Source: Flexivirga oryzae
Lineage (GTDB): Bacteria > Actinomycetota > Actinomycetes > Actinomycetales > Dermatophilaceae
Reading direction: 5' to 3'
Length of the DNA: 64,000 bases
Assembly: GCF_014190805.1 (NCBI RefSeq)
Contig: NZ_JACHVQ010000002.1
Span: 186,001 to 250,000 of the forward strand
The first letter of the stretch is position 1, and every line of letters begins with the position of its first letter. A program made the translations under genes and the position numbers. The notes beneath the pieces are model-generated. The model was not told where the DNA came from, did not search any database, and was given only the letters and a program-made list of their open reading frames with translations. Shown here piece by piece: positions 15,966 through 24,250 of this stretch.

Positions 15966-16592
15966 TCAGTCGGGCCGCCGCACCATCCGGCCGGGCAATC
16001 GCGTCGCGCCGGAGACGACCGCCGTGAAGAGTGCCGCCATGATCGCGACGAACACGCTCATGATCGCCACGTAGCCGTAACCGTGCGGATGCGGGTTGAG
16101 GAACGGGTACGGGTACCAGTCGACGATCGAGCCACGGATCAGCGTGTAGACCAGGTAGAGCACCGGATAGCCGAGCCAGCTCAGGGCGGCGCGGAAGCCG
16201 ATCACCCGCTCGGGCAGATCCACCAGCCAATCGACGACGGCCGCGATCGGCACGAAGTAATGCAGCACCACATTCACCCAGGACACCGGGGTGTTGACGT
16301 CGATGTTGCTCAGCAGCAACGCGTAGACGACACCGGTGATCGAGATGTAGACGGTGGCCGCGCCCCGTGCCCGGTCCAGCCACTGCGGGTCGGGACCACG
16401 CAGTTGGATGAGGCCGGCGATCGCCGCGACCACGGCGATGACGATGTTGGACTGAATCGTGAAGTAGCTGAAGAAGTTTCCGAGCGTCGCAGGGTTGTCC
16501 TCCCGGCCCAGCGCCTCGACGAGCTGGACCACGACGGTGACTGCGATCAGCGCCGCGAGCGCCAGCCGCAGGGCCGCGTGCACACGCACCAT
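15966..16592 (-). CDS. Pr6Pr-family integral membrane protein
   Basis: A membrane protein of about 208 residues with six predicted helices. NFFSYFTIQSNIV near residue 40, the HYF in the middle and PYPFLNPHPHGYG near residue 180 are hallmarks of the Pr6Pr (FAR-17a/AIG1-like) family, whose animal relatives hydrolyse fatty-acid esters of hydroxy fatty acids. The conserved Thr/Asn and His residues of that fold appear present. The open frame continues upstream to 16700, but the ATG at 16592 fits the family length and the first helix. The gene is followed closely by the oxidoreductase gene and may be co-transcribed with it. Confidence 0.75.
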   Translation of the reverse strand: MVRVHAALRLALAALIAVTVVVQLVEALGREDNPATLGNFFSYFTIQSNIVIAVVAAIAGLIQLRGPDPQWLDRARGAATVYISITGVVYALLLSNIDVNTPVSWVNVVLHYFVPIAAVVDWLVDLPERVIGFRAALSWLGYPVLYLVYTLIRGSIVDWYPYPFLNPHPHGYGYVAIMSVFVAIMAALFTAVVSGATRLPGRMVRRPD

Positions 16593-16743
16593 CGCGGAAA
16601 CACCGCCGATCCGCGCCCGACCCGGAGTGAGCTGCTCAGCCGACACAGCATCACCGTAGAGCTCGCGGGCACTCCGGGACGCCGATTCGGCATACAACAC
16701 GCCGCAGGCCGAAAACCAGGTGCGCCGGACGCGGCGCGCGCCC

Positions 16744-16831
16744 TAGCGTGAACCGCATGCGTCGTCCAGCTTGAGTGGTTCGCACCCCCTGAGATCGAAG
16801 GCCGCCGGGTAGCCGTCCGGCCGGCCCTTCG
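16744..16831 (+). promoter_or_regulatory. Promoter, upstream ORF and attenuator-like hairpin of the efflux/GTPase operon
   Basis: A -10-like TAGCGT (16744-16749) lies seven bases before a tiny ORF (16757-16774). After the ORF, a long imperfect hairpin spans 16796-16831: CGAAGG pairs with CCTTCG and the stem continues through CCGG/CCGG with two bulges. The structural genes start only at 16958, leaving a leader of about 200 bases. An A-rich GAAAAC at 16711-16716, just upstream of the expected -35 position, resembles the AT-rich box of WhiB7-dependent promoters, which is a weaker observation. Ribosome-mediated attenuation is the likely logic. Confidence 0.5.
16757..16774 (+). CDS. Leaderless five-codon upstream ORF (leader peptide MRRPA)
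   Basis: ATG CGT CGT CCA GCT TGA: a five-residue peptide rich in Arg and ending Pro-Ala, starting at the predicted transcription start. Such tiny ORFs upstream of antibiotic-resistance genes sense ribosome stalling: a ribosome arrested by a drug on the ORF alters folding of the downstream leader. Here the downstream genes encode an efflux pump and a ribosome-protection-type GTPase, which fits. Translation is not demonstrated by sequence alone. Confidence 0.45.
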   Translation: MRRPA

Positions 16832-16957
16832 GGTGCGCCGGCACGAAACAACGGTCGATCCCCTGTCGGATCCACCGCGACTCGCGTATGCCGCGAAGTC
16901 GCTCGCTCGTGACCGCAACGCGCGAAAGCGCTGGAAACTCAAGGACCTACCCCACCG

Positions 16958-18232
16958 ATGACTTCGATCCTCGGCAGCCGACCGCTGCCCGCCCGCACGG
17001 CCTACCTGTGGTGGGAGGGCAGCTGGTCGCTGCTGCACTCCGTCGCCTTCACCCTCTCGATGCTCTACCAGGTGCAGGTCGCTCACCTGTCACCCGCCGA
17101 ACTGCTGATCGTCGGCGCCGCGATGGAAGCGAGCTGCTTCCTCTTCGAGATCCCGACCAGTATCGTCGCCGACCTCTATTCGCGCCGCCTGTCCGTCCTG
17201 ATCGGCGGTGTCGTCGTCGGCTGCGGCATCCTGATCCAGGGTGTCTGGGGCTCGTTCTGGCCGATCGTGGCCGCCCAGATCGTCTGGAGCCTGGGTTTCA
17301 CCTTCGTCTCCGGCGCCGACGATGCCTGGATCACCGACGAGGTGGGCGCCGACGCCGTGCAACCGCTGTTCACCCGGTTCCAGCAACTGCATCTCGGGCT
17401 GACCGTCGCCGGCACCGTCCTCGCGGGCCTCATCGGGCAGGTCAACCTGCACCTTCCGATGCTGGTCGCCGGACCCGGCTACCTGCTGCTCAGCACGACC
17501 ATGGTGTTGCTGATGCCCGAGACCGGCTTCACCCCGACACCGCGCAGGGAACGAGAGAACTGGGCACAGCTGAAGCACACGCTGCGCACCGGCCTGTCGA
17601 CCGCCCGGCGCCCCGGAATCGTCCGGTCCTTCCTGCTGATCGCGATCATCAGTGGCATCTCCTCGGAGGTCTTCGACCGGTTGTGGACGGCCCGGATCGT
17701 CGATTCCTTCCAGCTGCCAACGCTTTTCGGCATCACCGGCAGCGCTGCGTGGTTCACCGTGTTTGCGGTGATCGGCTCGTTGATCGCTCTGACCGCCAGC
17801 CTCACCACGAACCGGCTGGCGCCGCACCGGGTCAACGCGCTGCATCCCGGCGGCTTGCTGGCGGCACTGACGGTGGCGCAGATCGCCGGCATGGTCGGTT
17901 TCGCCCTGATCGGGTCGTTGTGGCCGGTCCTGATCGCCATGTGGGTGCGCACCTCGGCACAGGCGGTTGCCGGCCCGGTGCAGGCTGCGTGGCTGCAACG
18001 CAATGTGGACTCCCGGGCGCGCGCCACCACCGTCTCGCTCACCAGTCAGGCGGACGCGTTCGGCCAGGTCGTCGGTGGGCCGCCACTCGGCGCATTGGCC
18101 GGCCGGACCTCGATCTCTACGGCCATGGTCGTCGCGGCGGGCCTGTTGGCGCCGGCTGCCGCGCTCTTCGCCCGGTTGCGTCCGGCACGAGCGGTCCGGC
18201 CGGCGATCCAGCCCGCCGAGGAGGCGAAATGA
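16958..18232 (+). CDS. MFS efflux transporter, paired with ribosomal-protection GTPase
   Basis: A 424-residue major-facilitator protein with about twelve membrane helices. The loop between helices 2 and 3 reads VADLYSRRLSVLIGG, a version of the MFS motif A. FEIPTSIVADL and SGADDAWITDEV resemble the drug-exporter branch that includes mycobacterial-type Tap/Tet(V) pumps. The stop overlaps the ATG of the TetM/OtrA-like gene (ATGA), so the pump and the ribosome-protection protein are made together. It is probably an antibiotic exporter; the drug is unknown. Expression is probably governed by the long leader with the small upstream ORF. Confidence 0.83.
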   Translation: MTSILGSRPLPARTAYLWWEGSWSLLHSVAFTLSMLYQVQVAHLSPAELLIVGAAMEASCFLFEIPTSIVADLYSRRLSVLIGGVVVGCGILIQGVWGSFWPIVAAQIVWSLGFTFVSGADDAWITDEVGADAVQPLFTRFQQLHLGLTVAGTVLAGLIGQVNLHLPMLVAGPGYLLLSTTMVLLMPETGFTPTPRRERENWAQLKHTLRTGLSTARRPGIVRSFLLIAIISGISSEVFDRLWTARIVDSFQLPTLFGITGSAAWFTVFAVIGSLIALTASLTTNRLAPHRVNALHPGGLLAALTVAQIAGMVGFALIGSLWPVLIAMWVRTSAQAVAGPVQAAWLQRNVDSRARATTVSLTSQADAFGQVVGGPPLGALAGRTSISTAMVVAAGLLAPAAALFARLRPARAVRPAIQPAEEAK

Positions 18233-19971
18233 CCTCGCGCACCCTCAATCTCGGCATCCTCGCACACGTCGATGCCGGTAAGACGACGCTCACCGAGCGG
18301 TTGCTGTTCGACACCGGCACGATCGACCGGCTCGGCAGTGTCGACCGCGGAACCTCGGTGACCGACACCATGACGTTGGAGCGCCGACGGGGCATCACCA
18401 TCCGCACCTCCGTCGCCGGCTTCACCCTCGGCGACCTGCGGGTGAACCTGGTGGACACACCCGGCCACCCCGACTTCATCGCGGAGGTCGAACGCGCACT
18501 CACCGTTTTGGACGGCGTGGTGCTGGTGGTCTCGGCGGTCGAGGGCGTGCAGTCGCAGACCCGCCTGCTGATGCGTGCACTGCACCGCCTGGAGCTGCCG
18601 ACCACGTTGTTCATCAACAAGATCGACCGTGCGGGTGCTGACGTGGACGTGGTGCGTGCGCAGATCGCAGGGCTGCTGAAACCAACACCTGGCACCGTTG
18701 TGTCGGCCGGCTCGGCACGCACCGGCGACGGCGTCGGCGCCCTGCTCACCACCATCGCCGGTATGACGGTCCCGCGCAGCGACCCGCACGCACCCGCGGA
18801 AGCAACGGTCTTCTCGATCGAGAGGGACCGTGGCGTATGGGTCCGGATGCACAACGGCACGCTCCGGGTGCGGGACCGCCTCGGCCGAAGGTCCCGTGTC
18901 ACCGCTCTGCGCTCCCCGGACGGTTGCCACCTCGAAGCGCTGGGTCCCGGCGAGATCGGCCTGCTGACCGGACTGGACCACCCGCGGGTCGGGGACCGGA
19001 TCGGCAGCGGTGGGACGGCGCGCGAGGTAGCGAACCTGCAACCGACAACCTTGGAAACCGTTGTCGATGCCGCAGATCCCACGCTGCGTGGCCGGCTGCT
19101 GGAGGGGCTCACCGCGCTGGCGGACCAGGATCCACTGATCAACCTCCGCCTGGACGACGACCGGAGCGAGGTCCGCCTGTCCCTGCACGGTGAGGTCCAG
19201 CGCGAGGTGATCGCGACCCGGCTGGAGGAGGAGTTCGGCGTCGTCGCAACCTTCCAGCCACTGTCCGTGGTCTGCATCGAGCGGGTCATCGGCAGCGGCC
19301 ACGCGCACGAAATCATCGACACGCCAACGAATGCCTACCTGGCGACCGTCGGGCTGCGCATCGACCCGGCTCCGGTCGGGCACGGCGTGTCGTTCGAGCT
19401 GGCCGTGGAGGCCGGCTCGATGCCTCCCGCGTTCTTCACCGCCGTCCGGTCTGCTGTCGACGAGACGCTGCAGCAGGGGCTGCACGGCTGGCCGGTGACG
19501 GATTGCGTTGTCACCATGACACATTCCGGCTACTGGGCGCGACAGTCCCACTCGCACGGGACGTTCGACAAGTCGATGTCCAGCACGGCGGGCGACTTCC
19601 GGTTGCTCACCAGACCGGTGCTGATGCGCGCCCTGCGGGCCGCCGGCACGACCGTCTGCGAACCCGTGGACGCCTTCACCCTCGACCTGCTGCCCGAGCA
19701 GGTACCCGCGTTGCTCAGCGAGCTGGCCCGGGCGGAGGTCGACGTCACGCACACCGGCATCACCGCGACGGAGGCACGCGTCGAGGGCGTCATACCAACG
19801 CGGTTGGCCGACTCGGTGCAGCGGCGACTGCCCGACCTCACCAGCGGCGAGGGCGTCTGGGAGAGCACGCTGGACCACCACCGGCCGGTCCGTGGCGCTC
19901 CCCCGCAGCGACCGAGGGTGGGCGTCGACCCGGGTGACTGTGCGGCGTACGTCAAGGCGAACCCGCGCTAG
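18229..19971 (+). CDS. Ribosomal-protection-type translational GTPase, TetM/OtrA-like
   Basis: A 580-residue EF-G-like GTPase. G motifs are all present: G1 AHVDAGKT, G2 RRGITI, G3 DTPGH, G4 NKID. A C-terminal part corresponding to EF-G domains IV and V follows (SMPPAFFTAV, SGYWARQSHSHG). Proteins of this type bind the ribosome and dislodge tetracycline. It is about 60 residues shorter than Tet(M), mainly in the middle, so the activity may differ. The ATG at 18229 has GAGGAGG just upstream; the same frame remains open back to 16888 but overlaps the MFS gene. Drug specificity cannot be inferred. Confidence 0.85.
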   Translation: MTSRTLNLGILAHVDAGKTTLTERLLFDTGTIDRLGSVDRGTSVTDTMTLERRRGITIRTSVAGFTLGDLRVNLVDTPGHPDFIAEVERALTVLDGVVLVVSAVEGVQSQTRLLMRALHRLELPTTLFINKIDRAGADVDVVRAQIAGLLKPTPGTVVSAGSARTGDGVGALLTTIAGMTVPRSDPHAPAEATVFSIERDRGVWVRMHNGTLRVRDRLGRRSRVTALRSPDGCHLEALGPGEIGLLTGLDHPRVGDRIGSGGTAREVANLQPTTLETVVDAADPTLRGRLLEGLTALADQDPLINLRLDDDRSEVRLSLHGEVQREVIATRLEEEFGVVATFQPLSVVCIERVIGSGHAHEIIDTPTNAYLATVGLRIDPAPVGHGVSFELAVEAGSMPPAFFTAVRSAVDETLQQGLHGWPVTDCVVTMTHSGYWARQSHSHGTFDKSMSSTAGDFRLLTRPVLMRALRAAGTTVCEPVDAFTLDLLPEQVPALLSELARAEVDVTHTGITATEARVEGVIPTRLADSVQRRLPDLTSGEGVWESTLDHHRPVRGAPPQRPRVGVDPGDCAAYVKANPR

Positions 19972-20008
19972 GCGACGGACCCCGTGCGTCGCCATGCCCG
20001 AGACTAAG

Positions 20009-20027
20009 TAAGGTAAGGCTCACCATA
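20009..20027. promoter_or_regulatory. IdeR/DtxR-type iron box
   Basis: TAAGGTAAGGCTCACCATA closely matches the IdeR/DtxR consensus (TTAGGTTAGGCTAACCTAA), with the characteristic AGGYWAGSCT core. It lies 27 bases before the start of the siderophore-binding lipoprotein gene, in position to overlap its promoter, so the gene should be repressed when iron is sufficient. Confidence 0.8.
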
Positions 20028-20053
20028 GCTAACCAATTCTCGGAGTTCCCTCG

Positions 20054-21133
20054 ATGATCACGTCCCGCCGCACCGTCCTGTCCGCATTCACCGCTGCCGC
20101 AGCGGTTTCCGCGCTCGCGGCGTGTTCCAGTGACGGCAGCGATCCGGGCACCTCGAAGACGTCATCGGGTGGCTCCGGCTCGGCAGGCGCCGAAGCTGGA
20201 AAGTTCCCGGCAACCGTGAAGCACAAGTACGGCACCACCACCGTGCAGCACAAACCCACGCGCGTGGTCACGGTCGGACTGGTCGAGCAGGACATGGTCA
20301 TCGCACTGGGCACGGTGCCCGTCGCGGTGACCAAGTGGATCGGCGCGGCCGACGGGGAGATCTACCCATGGGCGAAACCGGCACTGCACGGCGCGCCCCT
20401 GCCGAAGGTGCTCGACAACTCGAAGGGCCCACAGATCGAGCAGATCGCCGCGCTCAAGCCGGACCTGATCATCGCGATCTGGTCGGACCTGAAGGAGAGC
20501 GACTACCGGAAGCTCTCCCAGCTGGCGCCCACCGTCGCACCGCCGAAGGGGTATGTCGACTACGGTGCTCCCTGGGACGTCATCACCGGAATGGTCGCGG
20601 ACGCAATGGGTTTGAGCGCGACAGGAGCCAAGATCGTCCGCGACGTGAAGGGACGTTTCACCGCCGCGCGCAAGGCCCACCCGGAGTTCAAGGGCAAGAC
20701 CGCCATGGTCCTGGGCCTGTACAACGGTCTCTGCCCGTATGCCGAGACGGACCCGCGCAATCGTGTCCAGCAGGAGCTCGGCTTCGTCTATCCGAGCAAG
20801 TTCGGCAAGGAGTTCGACAAGCTGGGCACCGGGTCGATCAGTGCCGAGCGCACGAAGGAGTTCGACTTCGACGTCGTCGCCTGGGTCGACTCCGAGGCCA
20901 ACGTGCTCAAGACCACCGGCGACCTGCTGAAACAGACCAAGGCCTACCAGCAGGGCCGGGAGATCTACGTACCCAACAACATTCCGGGCACCAACAAGCC
21001 GAGCACCTACGCCGCGGCGTTCAGTATGGTGACGCCCTTGAGCCTGCCCTGGATGCTGGAGCGTTACGTCCCGCAACTCGCGGCCGCGGTCGACGGCAAG
21101 CCCGCCACGAAGGTGCCGACCGTCAAGGTCTGA
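20054..21133 (+). CDS. Iron-siderophore ABC transporter substrate-binding lipoprotein
   Basis: A 359-residue FepB/FhuD-type binding protein. The N-terminus has SRR followed by a hydrophobic stretch and the lipobox LAAC (Cys near residue 24), then a Gly/Ser linker. The TroA-like two-lobe fold is indicated by KPTRVVTVGLVEQDMVIALG near residue 71 and IAALKPDLIIAIWSDL in the first lobe, and SNEA-like loops later. An iron box lies directly upstream. No permease or ATPase follows, so this protein must work with membrane components encoded elsewhere. The siderophore type is unknown. Confidence 0.88.
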   Translation: MITSRRTVLSAFTAAAAVSALAACSSDGSDPGTSKTSSGGSGSAGAEAGKFPATVKHKYGTTTVQHKPTRVVTVGLVEQDMVIALGTVPVAVTKWIGAADGEIYPWAKPALHGAPLPKVLDNSKGPQIEQIAALKPDLIIAIWSDLKESDYRKLSQLAPTVAPPKGYVDYGAPWDVITGMVADAMGLSATGAKIVRDVKGRFTAARKAHPEFKGKTAMVLGLYNGLCPYAETDPRNRVQQELGFVYPSKFGKEFDKLGTGSISAERTKEFDFDVVAWVDSEANVLKTTGDLLKQTKAYQQGREIYVPNNIPGTNKPSTYAAAFSMVTPLSLPWMLERYVPQLAAAVDGKPATKVPTVKV

Positions 21134-21208
21134 CCCCGGCGCTGGCGGCGCAGGCGTTCGTGGGCGAGTATGACGAGACCGCAATCCGCGAACGAAAGGG
21201 ATCGTCCC

Positions 21209-22681
21209 GTGATCGATTGGATCAAGCGCGTCGCGCAGGACATCGACGACATCGACGTGTCGATCTTCGAAGGTCTCGCCGCAACCCGCAGCCCGTTGCT
21301 CGACAAGGTCATGCCGCGGCTGACCGACGTCGCGGACCACTCGGTGTTGTGGCTCGGGATCGCCGGCGCGCTCGGCGCCAGCCGGAACCGCCGTGCGAAA
21401 CGGGCCGCGCTCCGCGGTGTCGCAACGATCGCCGCAACCAGTCTGATCGCGAATCAGGTTGCCAAACGTGTGAATCGGCGACCCAGACCGTCGCTCGCGA
21501 CGGTGCCGCTGGCTCGGCTGTCGCGGCGGCTGCCGACCTCGACGAGCTTCCCCAGCGGTCATGCCGCGAGTGCGGCAGCATTCGCCACCGCGGTCGGGCT
21601 GGAGTGGCCGGTGCTGTCGGTGCCGTTGCGCGCGCTCGCCGCACTCGTCGGGCTGTCGCGCGTCACCACGGGTGCCCACTACCCGTCCGATGTCGCGGCC
21701 GGGTGGCTGCTCGGGACGGCAGTGGCCGAGGTCGGCGCACGCCTGGTTCCTCCCGCAGAGCCACCGTCCGCCATACGACGGCCTGGCGTCATACAACTGG
21801 AGGCACGGCCGACCGGGTCCGGTCTGGTGCTCGTCGTCAACCCGGCCTCGCACAGCGGCGAGGGTGAGCGGGTCCTCGCCGCGGTCGGCGATCAGTTGCC
21901 GGACGCCGAGATCGTCGAACTCACCGAGGACTCCGAGGTCGAGCACGTCATGCACGAATCCGCCTCTCGGGCAGAGGTGCTCGGCGTCGCCGGAGGCGAC
22001 GGCACCGTTCGCACTGCAGCGCAGGCAGCACGGGACGCAGACGTGCCGTTGGCAGTGTTCCCCGCCGGGACCTTCAACCATTTCGCCAAGGACGCCGGCG
22101 CATACCCGCTGCGCGCCGCGATCGCGGCCGTCAAACGGGGTACTGCGGACAAGGTGGACCTGGCCTATCTCAACGACGAGATCTTCCTCAACACGGCCAG
22201 CATCGGGGTCTACACCGACTTCGTCGCGATCCGGGAGCGCAACGAGAAGCGGATGGGCAAACCCGCCGCCGCCCTGTATGCCGGTCTGCGCACTTTGCTG
22301 CGGTCGCACGCGATCTCCGTGCGCGTCGACGAGCGAACGGCCCGCGTCGACCTGCTTTTCATCGGTAACAGCGAGTACCAGCCGCACGGGTTCGCCCCCA
22401 GCTTCCGCGAACAGCTCGACGACGGGCTGCTGGACCTGCGGATGCTCGACGCGTCCAGTTTCGGCGCGACGCTGACCGTTCTCGCCGCACTGCTGACCGG
22501 TCAGCTCGCGCGCCACAAGCGGTATCACGAGTTCCATGCACCGTCGCTGCGGATCGAGGTGGTCGACGGCGGTCCCGTGCGCGTCGCGCGGGACGGCGAA
22601 GTCGGCGAGGAGGCGACCGTGCTCGACCTGCGCGTCGACCGACGGGCCCTCACCGTCTATCGGCACGCCGGCGTCCACTGA
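21209..22681 (+). CDS. PAP2 phosphatase fused to diacylglycerol/sphingosine kinase domain
   Basis: A 490-residue fusion. The N-terminal half is a membrane PAP2 phosphatase: K-x6-RP in KRVNRRPRP (near residue 90), SFPSGHAAS (near 115) and SRVTTGAHYPSD (near 152) with the catalytic His residues. From about residue 206 a lipid kinase catalytic domain follows: VVNPASHSGEGE, then GVAGGDGTVRTAA (the GGDGT nucleotide motif, near 262) and PAGTFNHFAKD. GTG at 21209 is preferred because GAAAGGG lies eight bases upstream; an in-frame ATG at 21170 is the alternative. The protein may both dephosphorylate and phosphorylate lipids in envelope lipid turnover. Confidence 0.88.
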   Translation: MIDWIKRVAQDIDDIDVSIFEGLAATRSPLLDKVMPRLTDVADHSVLWLGIAGALGASRNRRAKRAALRGVATIAATSLIANQVAKRVNRRPRPSLATVPLARLSRRLPTSTSFPSGHAASAAAFATAVGLEWPVLSVPLRALAALVGLSRVTTGAHYPSDVAAGWLLGTAVAEVGARLVPPAEPPSAIRRPGVIQLEARPTGSGLVLVVNPASHSGEGERVLAAVGDQLPDAEIVELTEDSEVEHVMHESASRAEVLGVAGGDGTVRTAAQAARDADVPLAVFPAGTFNHFAKDAGAYPLRAAIAAVKRGTADKVDLAYLNDEIFLNTASIGVYTDFVAIRERNEKRMGKPAAALYAGLRTLLRSHAISVRVDERTARVDLLFIGNSEYQPHGFAPSFREQLDDGLLDLRMLDASSFGATLTVLAALLTGQLARHKRYHEFHAPSLRIEVVDGGPVRVARDGEVGEEATVLDLRVDRRALTVYRHAGVH

Positions 22682-22712
22682 CGCCGCCCAGCAACTCCCG
22701 CCACCCCTCAGG

Positions 22713-22792
22713 CGACAGGCCCACAAACTCCCGACAGGCCCACAAATCGAGCGCTCGCTGCCCCTCTCGAGCCGGAATTCCTGAGCCTGTCG
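22713..22792. repeat. Intergenic inverted-repeat element (GACAGGCYCA type)
   Basis: CGACAGGCCCA appears twice (22713-22723 and 22732-22742) and an inverted copy TGAGCCTGTCG lies at 22782-22792, so either copy can form an 11-bp stem with one wobble. It lies between the lipid kinase gene and the P450 gene and probably ends transcription of the former. Same element type as those at 24152 and 58256. Confidence 0.7.
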
Positions 22793-22877
22793 ATCCGGAT
22801 GTTGTCCTCTCGGCGAGGGGATAACCCGGAAATCTTCAGTTCGGTGAGGCACCATCGAGGGTAGGAGGGATCCACGC

Positions 22878-24140
22878 ATGAGCATCGTGCAGGACGTCAA
22901 GGCGGCCGCGGCCTTCAGCCAGGAGCTCTACCGGTCGAAACTGACCACGGCATATCACGGCAGGGTGCACCACGACCCGTTCGCGCGGCTGCGGATGGGT
23001 GAGGGACGGAACGACCCCTATGCGGTGTATGACGAGCTACGCCCGAAGGGTCCGCTGATGCCCACGCGCCTGGGCAATCTGGCGACCGTCGACCATCGTG
23101 TGGCGCGCAGCGTGCTGACCAGCCGATCGTTCGGGGTGCGGCCGGCCGGGTCGTCTCCGGCGCCCGAGGAAGACTTCGACCTGTCGTTCCTGGATCGGAA
23201 CGAGCCCGACCACAGCAGACTGCGCCGGATCGCCGCACCGGCGTTCAGCCCGCGGATGGTACGCGGATACCGTTCCCGCATCGAGGAACTCGTCGATGAC
23301 CTGATCGGCAAGCTCGACCGCGCCGACACCGTCGACTTCGTGTCCGACTTCGCCGCACCGCTGCCGATCGGCGTCATCACCCGAATGTTCGGCATCGACG
23401 GGGACGTCGGGATCGACACCGCCGAATTCGCGCGGTACGGCGCAGCCATCGGCGGCGCGCTGGACGGCATACATTCAGTGCGGCACGCACGAGAGCTGCT
23501 GCGCGCCCAGGACGTGCTGGAGAAGATGTTCGACAGACTGCTGGCCGCACGTGCGGCCGGTCCGCGGGAGGATCTGATCAGCGTGCTGGCAGCCGAGAGC
23601 GGCGATCAGGTGCAGCCGGACGAGCTGATGAGCATGTGTTTCCTGTTGCTGGTCGCGGGATTCGAGACCACGGTCAACCTGCTCGGGAACGCGCTGCTCG
23701 CGTTGCAGGCACATCCGGAGCAGTGGCACCTGCTCACCGAGCGGCCGGAGCTCGCGAGTCAGGCGGTCGAGGAGACGCTGCGCTGGAATCCTCCGGTCCA
23801 GCGCACCGAGCGCGTCTCGTTCCAGGACCAGGAGGTCGCCGGCACGCCGGTCCGCAAGGGTCAGTGGATCCTGCTGCTGCTCGGCGGCACCGGGCGGGAC
23901 CCGGAGGTGTTTCCCGACCCGGACCGTTTCGACATCACCCGATCCCACGGCGCCGAACACCTGGCGTTCTCCAGCGGCATCCACTACTGCCTGGGCGCTC
24001 CCCTGGCGCGGCTCGAGGCGACGATCGCCCTGGAGCAGTTGGCGATCCGCCTCCCGAGCATCCGCCGCGCCGGGCGAGTGACGATGCGCCGGACAACCCT
24101 GATCCGCGGCCCGCTGCACCTGCCCATCAGCGTGGCCTGA
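22878..24140 (+). CDS. Cytochrome P450 monooxygenase
   Basis: A 420-residue bacterial class I P450, soluble. The I-helix oxygen-binding motif is AGFETT (near residue 259), the K-helix ExxR is ETLR (near 298), and the heme-binding loop FSSGIHYCLGAPLARLE contains the Cys ligand near residue 370. Needs ferredoxin and reductase partners, which are not encoded nearby. Clear ribosome site GGAGGG before the ATG. Flanked on both sides by hairpin elements of the same family, so it is probably a single-gene transcript. Substrate unknown. Confidence 0.93.
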   Translation: MSIVQDVKAAAAFSQELYRSKLTTAYHGRVHHDPFARLRMGEGRNDPYAVYDELRPKGPLMPTRLGNLATVDHRVARSVLTSRSFGVRPAGSSPAPEEDFDLSFLDRNEPDHSRLRRIAAPAFSPRMVRGYRSRIEELVDDLIGKLDRADTVDFVSDFAAPLPIGVITRMFGIDGDVGIDTAEFARYGAAIGGALDGIHSVRHARELLRAQDVLEKMFDRLLAARAAGPREDLISVLAAESGDQVQPDELMSMCFLLLVAGFETTVNLLGNALLALQAHPEQWHLLTERPELASQAVEETLRWNPPVQRTERVSFQDQEVAGTPVRKGQWILLLLGGTGRDPEVFPDPDRFDITRSHGAEHLAFSSGIHYCLGAPLARLEATIALEQLAIRLPSIRRAGRVTMRRTTLIRGPLHLPISVA

Positions 24141-24151
24141 CCCGCCCTCGC

Positions 24152-24242
24152 CGACAGGCTCAGCAAACACCGACAGGCCCTCTTACCAGTGCCCGAAACC
24201 GGCCGAATAGCTGAGCCTGTCGACCGCAAGTGGGCCTCTCGG
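24152..24242. terminator. Hairpin element between convergent P450 and ABC-operon ends
   Basis: CGACAGGCTCAGC (24152-24164) pairs perfectly with GCTGAGCCTGTCG (24210-24222). A second word CCGACAGGCCC (24170-24180) is matched with two differences by GGGCCTCTCGG (24232-24242). The element separates the end of the P450 gene (plus strand) from the end of the six-gene ABC operon (minus strand), so it probably terminates transcription from both sides. Confidence 0.65.
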
Positions 24243-24250
24243 TGCAGTGG

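Noticed and set aside
16888..19971. Single long protein with the TetM-like GTPase at its C-terminus
   Set aside because: The upstream part is out of frame with the MFS gene and encodes Arg-rich shadow sequence; a ribosome site and ATG at 18229 define the GTPase start.
20162..22900. 912-codon minus-strand frame opposite the siderophore-binding and lipid-kinase genes
   Set aside because: Shadow frame; no family features, and both opposing genes have complete motif sets.
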